The notes under the pieces: generated by a model
What the model saw: only the letters and a program-made list of their open reading frames with translations
Told to the model about the DNA's origin: nothing
Database searches by the model: none
Shown: positions 53,673 to 58,873 of the stretch, piece after piece
Layout of the letters: the number at the start of each line of letters is the position of its first letter
Position numbering within the stretch: the first letter of the stretch is position 1
DNA from: Anaerolineae bacterium
Lineage (GTDB): Bacteria > Chloroflexota > Anaerolineae > Aggregatilineales > Phototrophicaceae
Assembly: GCA_023382675.1 (NCBI GenBank)
Contig: JAHDWN010000038.1
Span: 1 to 58,873, forward strand
Length of the DNA stretch: 58,873 nt
Direction of reading: 5' to 3'
Program-made: the position numbers and the translations under genes

Positions 53673-54106
53673 GAGTAATCTGATCCTCTTCGCTCTATCA
53701 GTGCCTGCCGCACACGATCACCCAGGCCAGACTGGAAGTAATCCTGGCGCTTTAACTGCTGATAGCGCTTCGCCAGGTCAGCCAGATCAGCGTCCTTACG
53801 TTCCAACTCATCCAAGATTTGGCGATAGCCGACATCCACTTGTTCGATGAACTGCTGGGCGAGATTCATATCCTGTCCAGTGAAGACCTGTCGCGCTTCC
53901 CACAGAGTCGCTTCTCCGCCGTCCATATCTCTGACCTCAGCCGTGAGCCATTGTAGTTTCTCGCGCGTATGGGGCGTGTCTGGCAGCACCCAGGCCGTAT
54001 CGTGAACCAGAATCGCCCCCAATCCTTTCAGTTTGCGCCAGACGTAAACTCGGCGCGCCGAAGGTTCATTCGGCACTTTGTAGGTAAACAGGAGCCAGGT
54101 CGTCAT
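53669..54106 (-). CDS. ChrB N-terminal-domain protein
   Basis: 145 residues corresponding to the N-terminal half of ChrB: WLLFTYKVPNEPSARRVYVWRKLKGLGAI, VHDTAWVLPDTPHTREKLQWL and a long C-terminal helix (DVGYRQILDELERKDADLADL). In full-length ChrB this part is joined to the chromate-resistance domain and the protein acts as a chromate-responsive regulator. It is the first gene of the operon, directly behind a promoter with two abutting palindromes, and could be the DNA-binding partner. Autoregulation is inference. Confidence 0.85.
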   Translation of the reverse strand: MTTWLLFTYKVPNEPSARRVYVWRKLKGLGAILVHDTAWVLPDTPHTREKLQWLTAEVRDMDGGEATLWEARQVFTGQDMNLAQQFIEQVDVGYRQILDELERKDADLADLAKRYQQLKRQDYFQSGLGDRVRQALIERRGSDYS

Positions 54107-54137
54107 ATCAGACTTCGCATCGCACCCAGGCCTTCTA

Positions 54138-54169
54138 TGTAACCATAGTTACATGTAACCATGGTTACA
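54138..54169. promoter_or_regulatory. Two abutting 16-bp operators for the ChrB-type operon
   Basis: TGTAACCATAGTTACA (54138-54153) and TGTAACCATGGTTACA (54154-54169) directly follow one another. The second is a perfect palindrome, the first has one central mismatch, and the junction itself forms GTTACATGTAAC. They lie just downstream of a -10 box and about 30 bases before the first start codon, the place for a repressor that blocks transcription start. Confidence 0.75.
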
Positions 54170-54170
54170 C

Positions 54171-54197
54171 TCTATAATGAAACAGACGTTGTGTCAA
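54171..54197 (-). promoter_or_regulatory. Promoter of the ChrB-type/MFS operon
   Basis: On the minus strand: TTGACA (54192-54197, perfect), 15 bases, TATAGA (54171-54176). The spacer is short, which is common in promoters controlled by spacer-distorting regulators. The next bases downstream are the two palindromes. Confidence 0.6.
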
Positions 54198-54237
54198 TCA
54201 GCTAAGTACGGCAAGCAGTGCACAAAAAGGTGAGGCT

Positions 54238-54972
54238 TCAGTAGATTAGATCGCCGGAAATGAAGGCGGCGGTGCGCGGGTCGCGCGGCGATTCGAAAAA
54301 GGCCGCGGACGGCGCGATTTCCACCAGTTCACCATCCAGCAGCAGCGCGACACGAGTGGCTAACCGTTTCGCCTGAAAGACGTTGTGCGTGACCAGCACC
54401 AGTGTTGTGTGATAGCGCTCGTGCTGTTCGCGCAGCAGCGTTTCGATCAGGTGCACATTATGCGGGTCGAGATTGGCGGTTGGCTCATCCAGCAGCAGCA
54501 GACGCGGCTCCAGGATCAGCGCCCGCGCCAGTGCCACCCGCTGAAGTTCGCCGCCGGAAAGTGTCTGCGCGCGGGCGTCTGCCAGATCTCGCATTGCGAT
54601 CCGCTCCAACATTGCGTCTACCTGAGCATTGGCGTCTCGCTGCCCGCGCAGACGCAGCCCATAGGCCACGTTCGCCCGCACGCTGCGAGAGAGCAGAATT
54701 GGCCGTTGAAAGACCATGCCGAGCTGACGGCGCTCGTGAATCCGGGCATCGGCTTTTGTGATCGGGCGCTCGCCGAGATGCAGATGCAGTGTTCCCCGAA
54801 CCGGCGCTTCCAGCAGCGCCAACAAGCGCAGCAGCGTGCTCTTGCCTGCGCCGCTGGGGCCGACCAGCGCCAGGATTTCACCTGTATAGATGTCTAGCGC
54901 GGGAATGCGGAGGACGGTGCGCTGCGCATAGCTGTGTTCGACATCTTTGAGCGCGTAGAGCACTTTGCTCAT
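54238..54972 (-). CDS. tupC: Tungstate ABC transporter ATPase TupC
   Basis: A 244-residue ATPase: Walker A VGPSGAGKSTLLRL, Q-loop MVFQRPILLSRSV, signature TLSGGELQRVALARAL, Walker B LLLLDEPTANLDPHN, and switch His in LVTHNVFQ. There is no C-terminal molybdate-binding domain as in ModC. It is the last gene of the tupABC operon and overlaps tupB by ATGA. Identity as TupC rests on the operon, since ATPases of this class are similar to one another. Confidence 0.9.
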   Translation of the reverse strand: MSKVLYALKDVEHSYAQRTVLRIPALDIYTGEILALVGPSGAGKSTLLRLLALLEAPVRGTLHLHLGERPITKADARIHERRQLGMVFQRPILLSRSVRANVAYGLRLRGQRDANAQVDAMLERIAMRDLADARAQTLSGGELQRVALARALILEPRLLLLDEPTANLDPHNVHLIETLLREQHERYHTTLVLVTHNVFQAKRLATRVALLLDGELVEIAPSAAFFESPRDPRTAAFISGDLIY

Positions 54973-55670
54973 GATGGCGCTCCCGTCCGGTGTTGCAGTA
55001 TAACCAGCGCGGAATTGCTGACAAAAGACAGGGCGAGCAGGATAATCCCCAGCGCCAACGCCACGTCAAAATGCCCCTGGCGCGTTTCCAGAACAATGGC
55101 GGTCGTCAGCACGCGTGTCCGGCCTTCGATGTTGCCGCCGACCAGCATCACCGCACCGACTTCTGAGATGATCGACCCGAACCCGGCCACCAGCCCGACG
55201 ATGACCCCCAACCGTGCTTCCCAGAGCACCGCCAGGGTCGTCTGCCAATGCGTTGCGCCGAGGCTCTGCAACTGCAAGCGTAGCTCATGCGGGATCGCCA
55301 GCACACTGCTCATGGTGACGCCGAGGATCAATGGCGTGGCGATAATCGTCTGCGCCACGACCATGGCCTGAAATGAGAACAGCCAACCCAGGCTGCCGAA
55401 AGGCCCGCTGCGCGAGAGAAACAGATAGACAATCAGCCCCACCAGCACCGGCGGCAGCCCCATACCGGTGTAGATCAGCGCCGTCAGAATGCGTCTGCCT
55501 CTGAAGGGCGTTAAGGCCAGCCATGCCCCCAGCGGGATGCCTAGGGCCGCGCTGGCGAGCAACGCGGTCAACGTAACTTCGAGCGAAAGGCGGGCAATCT
55601 CGACGACTGCCGGGTCAAACGTCGTGACCAGCCGGATCGCTTGCTGGACAGCTTCAAGCAGAGTGTCGAT
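54969..55670 (-). CDS. tupB: Tungstate ABC transporter permease TupB, apparent ATC start
   Basis: A 233-residue permease with about five helices. The EAA-type loop is LQLQSLGATHWQTTLAVLWEARLG, with IISEVGAVMLVGGNIEGRTRVLTTAI, which is characteristic of TupB. AAGGAG lies seven bases before the codon ATC at 55670. From there the reading gives (M)DTLLEAVQQAIRLV...EIARLSLEVTLTALL, just the N-terminus expected for TupB. No ATG, GTG or TTG lies in frame until a TTG at 55571, which would remove the first 33 residues and has no ribosome site. ATC initiation, or a G-to-C change in ATG, is the simplest reading. Confidence 0.88.
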   Translation of the reverse strand: MDTLLEAVQQAIRLVTTFDPAVVEIARLSLEVTLTALLASAALGIPLGAWLALTPFRGRRILTALIYTGMGLPPVLVGLIVYLFLSRSGPFGSLGWLFSFQAMVVAQTIIATPLILGVTMSSVLAIPHELRLQLQSLGATHWQTTLAVLWEARLGVIVGLVAGFGSIISEVGAVMLVGGNIEGRTRVLTTAIVLETRQGHFDVALALGIILLALSFVSNSALVILQHRTGAPS

Positions 55671-55697
55671 TTGTTTTCTCCTTACGCAGCGAAAGCT

Positions 55698-56606
55698 TTA
55701 TGATCCCTGCGCTGCCCGCCACGCCTCGGAATCCGGGAAGAACAACTGCCGCCCGTTAATCTCGAAGCTAGCGATCAACGCCTGCGTCTCCACCGAGGTG
55801 AGCCAGTCAACGAACGTCTGGGCAAGCGCTGCATTGACGTTCGGGTGTACCTCAGGATTGACGGGGATAACGCCGTAAGGATTGAACAGACTCTGATCGC
55901 CTTCGACCAGGATTTCCAGCGTCAGCCCGGCCTCCTGGCGCGCCAGGTACGTCGCACGGTCACTCAGCGTATAGCCTGGCTGCTCCTCGGCCATCGTCAG
56001 CACTTCGCCCATGCCCTGCCCGGCGGAGACGTACCAGTCGCCTTCCGGCGTGACGCCTGCCGCGTCCCAGATCTGACGTTCTTTAGTGTGCGTGCCGCTG
56101 TCGTCGCCGCGCGAGATGAAGGTCGCTTCCGCCCTGGCGATGGTCTGGAAGGCTTCCGCCGCGCTCGTCATGCCTGAAATCCCGGCGGGGTCTTCAGCCG
56201 GGCCGACGATGACGAAATCGTTGTACATCACGTCATAACGCTGCGTGCCGTTGCCATCCGCGACGAACGCATCTTCGCGAGCGCGGGCGTGGACGAGCAC
56301 GACATCCGCATCGCCGTTGGCACCCAGTTCCAGCGCCTGGCCGGTGCCGACGGCGATCACATCCACGGTCGCGTTGTAAGTCGATTCGAAGTTGGGCAGG
56401 ATGGAGTCCAGCAAGCCAGAGTCCTCCGTGCTGGTCGTTGTCGCCAGAATCAGGCGGTTACTTGCCTCCGCGGGTTCGGCGGTCGCTTCTTCGGTCGGGC
56501 TTGCGGTTGGAATGGGGGTAGGTGTTGGAGCTGCGGGTTGGCAGGCCGCCATAACAACGATGAGGCTCACGAAGATAGCCAGCGCCAGGCCTTTCTTCAG
56601 CGTCAT
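55698..56606 (-). CDS. tupA: Tungstate-binding lipoprotein TupA
   Basis: A 302-residue type II binding protein. The lipobox is SLIVVMAAC, followed by a Pro/Thr-rich linker. The oxyanion motif LATTTSTEDSGLLDSILP is diagnostic of TupA. Later VIAVGTGQALELGANGDADVVLVHAR and FISRGDDSGTHTKE supply further oxyanion-binding Ser, Thr and Arg residues. It captures tungstate outside the membrane for TupBC. It is the first gene of the operon. A TATGAT at about 56660 (minus) may be the -10, but no -35 supports it. Confidence 0.93.
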   Translation of the reverse strand: MTLKKGLALAIFVSLIVVMAACQPAAPTPTPIPTASPTEEATAEPAEASNRLILATTTSTEDSGLLDSILPNFESTYNATVDVIAVGTGQALELGANGDADVVLVHARAREDAFVADGNGTQRYDVMYNDFVIVGPAEDPAGISGMTSAAEAFQTIARAEATFISRGDDSGTHTKERQIWDAAGVTPEGDWYVSAGQGMGEVLTMAEEQPGYTLSDRATYLARQEAGLTLEILVEGDQSLFNPYGVIPVNPEVHPNVNAALAQTFVDWLTSVETQALIASFEINGRQLFFPDSEAWRAAQGS

Positions 56607-56706
56607 AACCTTCTTCCTTCAAGAATGAGACTAAACCAAGCTCTCTCCCCGCCGGGCACTATCATACCGCAGGGATTGCGATCTTCACGCGGTTTCGCGG
56701 ATAACA

Positions 56707-56769
56707 AAAGGGACGTGCTTGTGCAACGTCCCTTTGCTCAGATTCCCCGGTCACGGTCTGTGGCCGGGG
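56707..56769 (-). terminator. Two hairpins, the distal one a Rho-independent terminator, after the sugar-binding-protein gene
   Basis: In minus-strand order, CCCCGG-CAC pairs with GTG-CCGGGG (56745-56769, one G-U). Then AAAGGGACGT pairs with ACGTCCCTTT (56707-56735, 9-base loop), followed by TGTTATCC after a run of T. Both precede the tupA region. Confidence 0.8.
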
Positions 56770-56787
56770 GATGAGATAGTTCGACGT

Positions 56788-57978
56788 TTAGAAGTCGAAG
56801 TCGTTGATGTTGTCGATTGTGTAGACGAAGGGCGGCCCAAGCAGCACTTCACTACCGTTAACGACCTGCAACTCACCCAGGCGGCCTGCCATCACTGAGG
56901 TGTCGCCAGGGCTGAATTCGCCATCGACAACCGCGCGCATGACGTAGACGGCGGCGTAACCCAGATCAATCGGGTTCCACAGCACGACCGACTTGACGCA
57001 GCCATCATTGACGTAGGGTTTCATCGCGTTCGGGGTCGCCAGACCGACAACCGCCACTGCTTCTTCCGCGCTCGGCGCAGCAGCGCTCGCGGAGTCGAGC
57101 GAGCACAGACCGGCCTGAGTGACGGCATCTGCCGCCGCCGGGGTCGCCACACTGGTCATCGCGAACAAACCATCGACGTCGGCACCATATTTGTTGAGCA
57201 GCGTGCTCGCCTGGGTGAACGACAGCACGTTGTCTTCCTGTGCCTCAACCGTCTCGAGCCAGGTCATGTTGGGATAGCATTTTTCCTGGTACGCCTGCAT
57301 TTCGGCGATCCAGCGGGCCTGGTTCGGGGTCGTGAACGTGCTGGTGACGATGGCGAAGCTGCCCGCGTCACCGATTTCGGCGACCATGCTATCGACCATC
57401 GACTTGGCGATGCCGTTGAATTCCGCCTGGTTGACGAACCACTCACGTGCATCCGGCTCGCTGTTGGCATCGTAACCGACGACGTGAATACCCGCCTCAA
57501 GCGCGCGCCGCAGCACGGGGGCAATCGCGACCGGGTCGTTGGCCGCGAACAGGATGCCGTTGACACCCTGGGTAATGTAGTTGTCGATAACCGCGATCTG
57601 GTCGTCGATGTTCGCCTCGGTCGGCGCATCGGTCGTGACCGTCACGTTGCCGAGTTCTTCAGCGGCCTGCTGCTCGCCGAGCGTGGTTGCCGCGAAGTAG
57701 CCGATACCGACGAGTTTCGGCACGTCGACCAGGACGATGTCCTGCCCGGCAAGATCCGGGGCATTTACGGGCTGGCCGCCATCATATTCCGGCATATCCA
57801 TGGCCATGGGTTCGTCGGTCGCCGCCATCTCGCCTTCCATCATCGGGCATTCGAGCGGATTCACGGGCAGATCATCCGCGCCATCCCAGCGATCCTGGGC
57901 AGCAGCCGGCATAGCAAGGGCAAAGCCCAACACCAGAACGGTGGTCAACAGCAACCCGACGAGTAGTGTCTTACGCAT
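56788..57978 (-). CDS. Sugar ABC transporter binding protein (LsrB/RhaS-like)
   Basis: A 396-residue type I periplasmic binding protein with a signal peptide (RKTLLVGLLLTTVLVLGFALAMPAAA, cut before QDRWD). A Met/Glu-rich linker (~45-65: MMEGEMAATDEPMAMDMPE) precedes the core. VDVPKLVGIGYFAATTLGEQQA, DPVAIAPVLRRALEAGIHVVGYDAN, TPNQARWIAEMQAYQEKCYP and LWNPIDLGYAAVYVM match the rhamnose/autoinducer-2 subgroup. GGAG precedes the start. It is not lipid-anchored. Its permease gene lies 99 bases upstream on the same strand. The real sugar is unknown. Confidence 0.88.
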   Translation of the reverse strand: MRKTLLVGLLLTTVLVLGFALAMPAAAQDRWDGADDLPVNPLECPMMEGEMAATDEPMAMDMPEYDGGQPVNAPDLAGQDIVLVDVPKLVGIGYFAATTLGEQQAAEELGNVTVTTDAPTEANIDDQIAVIDNYITQGVNGILFAANDPVAIAPVLRRALEAGIHVVGYDANSEPDAREWFVNQAEFNGIAKSMVDSMVAEIGDAGSFAIVTSTFTTPNQARWIAEMQAYQEKCYPNMTWLETVEAQEDNVLSFTQASTLLNKYGADVDGLFAMTSVATPAAADAVTQAGLCSLDSASAAAPSAEEAVAVVGLATPNAMKPYVNDGCVKSVVLWNPIDLGYAAVYVMRAVVDGEFSPGDTSVMAGRLGELQVVNGSEVLLGPPFVYTIDNINDFDF

Positions 57979-58077
57979 TTCGCATTACTCCTGATGCAGT
58001 CCTACAAAACGAAAGCGAACAATCTCTTCGATAACGTCAGTTTGTTATGGCATCACCTCCTTTGCAATTCTGTGAGC

Positions 58078-58650
58078 TTACGCAGCGTTGGTGCGCCGCT
58101 GAATGAAGTTGTTGATCAGGATGGCGAGGATCAGCACGGAGCCGATCACGACGATGGTGCCATCGGTCGTCACGCCCGCCAGCGAGAGCCCGTTCTTGAG
58201 CAACTGGATCAGCACAAAGCCGATGACGGTGCCGACGATGCTGCCGCTGCCGCCGAAGATGCTCGTGCCGCCGAGGACGACCGCCGCAATCGCGTCCAAT
58301 TCCAGGCCGCTACCCATGTCCGAGCGTGTCGTCGTCACACGCGAGACGAAGATCCAGGCGGCCAACCCGGACATGAAGCCGGAAAAAGCGTAGATGATGA
58401 TCTTGTACAACCCGGTCGGGATGCCCGAAAAGCGCGCACCCAACTCATTATTGCCGATGGCATAAAGGGAGCGCCCGAAGACGGTGCGGCTCAAGACGAT
58501 GGCCGTTACGATGACGAAAAAGACGAGCAACCAGAGCTGGGCGGGGACCCCCAATACTTCCCCCTGGCCGAGCTGGAAGAACCATTCCGGATAGCCGCGC
58601 ACCGAACGCGCCTGGCTGATGCCCTCGGCGAGCCCGCGCTCCTGCCTACT
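58078..58650 (-). CDS. Sugar ABC transporter permease, C-terminal part only
   Basis: The readable permease sequence is about 180 residues from RGLAEGISQARSVRGYPEWFF to the C-terminus FIQRRTNAA. It includes SRTVFGRSLYAIGNNELGARFSGI (the RbsC/RhaP coupling loop) and AAVVLGGTSIFGGSGSIVGTVIG. Upstream of about 58640-58650 the frame stays open but the residues become Gly/Ala/Asp-rich and no longer hydrophobic (VADLGQGTDVALQGEGEAGGG). That stretch looks like the antisense of a gene on the other strand. The N-terminal half of the permease, about 140 residues, is thus missing. It is partner to the LsrB/RhaS-like protein. Confidence 0.8.
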   Translation of the reverse strand, partial: SRQERGLAEGISQARSVRGYPEWFFQLGQGEVLGVPAQLWLLVFFVIVTAIVLSRTVFGRSLYAIGNNELGARFSGIPTGLYKIIIYAFSGFMSGLAAWIFVSRVTTTRSDMGSGLELDAIAAVVLGGTSIFGGSGSIVGTVIGFVLIQLLKNGLSLAGVTTDGTIVVIGSVLILAILINNFIQRRTNAA

Positions 58651-58665
58651 CAAAGCGAGCAGCAG

Positions 58666-58873
58666 ATGGCCATCGTCGTTCACGGCGTTCCCTCCGCCCG
58701 CCTCGCCCTCTCCCTGCAGCGCCACGTCAGTGCCCTGCCCCAGGTCAGCGACGTCTCCGCCCGCGAATTCGTCGGCGGCATGCTTCGCTTGGACGCCCGC
58801 GTCCACGGCGCCATCTCCCTCGACCAGCTCGGTCAGTGGCAGAACGGCCACCGCCTCCACCTCCTCACCGACC
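58666..58873 (+). CDS. Unknown protein, partial, at window end
   Basis: An open plus-strand frame from ATG 58666 to the end gives 69 residues starting MAIVVHGVPSARLALSLQRH. Its codons are strongly biased to C in third position, as in real genes. The frame also continues open upstream into the permease region. The repeating pattern (helix LALSLQRHVSALPQVSDVSAR, then strand GGMLRLDARV) resembles a ferredoxin-like alpha/beta unit, but I recognise no family. It occupies the same bases as the non-permease part of the minus-strand frame, so it is likely the true coding sense after a junction near 58645. Confidence 0.45.
   Translation, partial: MAIVVHGVPSARLALSLQRHVSALPQVSDVSAREFVGGMLRLDARVHGAISLDQLGQWQNGHRLHLLTD

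Overview
The window looks like a piece of a Chloroflexota chromosome, probably Anaerolineae-related. I infer this from about 60% GC, large eukaryotic-type Ser/Thr kinases with extracellular sensor tails, SufS/SufU-type Fe-S assembly, a five-subunit NAD-linked HoxEFUYH hydrogenase, many periplasmic-binding-protein transporters, a DUF1385 membrane protein, and short palindromic and heptamer repeats of a kind I associate with that phylum. No rRNA, tRNA, CRISPR array, prophage or insertion sequence was seen. The taxonomic call is inference.

Layout. 1-8 kb is an exopolysaccharide locus: a membrane protein cut by the window edge, a GT4 glycosyltransferase, a Wzz/BY-kinase, a DegT aminotransferase, a Gfo/Idh/MocA dehydrogenase, a lipid-carrier sugar-phosphate transferase, a divergent WbpD-type N-acetyltransferase and a GT-A glycosyltransferase. 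The dehydrogenase, aminotransferase and acetyltransferase together fit synthesis of a 2,3-diacetamido-uronic acid sugar nucleotide. 8-10.4 kb holds a SIMPL-domain protein and a degenerate membrane kinase with an SH3 tail. 10.5-12.2 kb is sufS-sufU. Divergent from it, behind a perfect CRP/FNR-type palindrome, is hoxEFUYH-hoxW (12.4-17.5 kb).

17.6-28.8 kb is one long plus-strand cluster: a KAS III-like enzyme, two acyl-CoA synthetases, an alpha/beta hydrolase, an Lrp/AsnC regulator, a MaoC hydratase and a complete branched-chain-amino-acid-type ABC transporter. It reads as a module that imports a carboxylic acid, activates it with CoA and processes it. The substrate cannot be read from sequence. 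ClpB, a GH130 phosphorylase, a GH13 glucan enzyme, a sugar-type dehydrogenase and a DUF336-DinB fusion follow to 37.9 kb.

38-51.4 kb, mostly minus strand, carries malic enzyme, an SDR without catalytic residues, an F420/deazaflavin-type reductase, a divergent adenylosuccinate-synthetase paralogue, a thioredoxin-like protein, a C39 peptidase-TPR protein, a DUF1385 protein, a clan-A glycosidase with heptamer repeats in its 5' end, and RecJ. Its most striking gene is a plus-strand receptor kinase in which a cytoplasmic Ser/Thr kinase is joined through one membrane helix to a whole RbsB-like sugar-binding protein (45.05-47.07 kb).

51.5-54.2 kb is a split ChrB operon (one N-terminal and two C-terminal modules) with an MFS transporter, behind two abutting copies of a 16-bp palindrome. 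54.2-56.6 kb is a tungstate transporter (tupABC) whose permease appears to start at ATC. 56.8-58.6 kb starts a sugar ABC transporter. The last ~230 bases do not continue its permease and instead read as coding on the other strand, so this end of the window is either a rearrangement or an assembly chimera.
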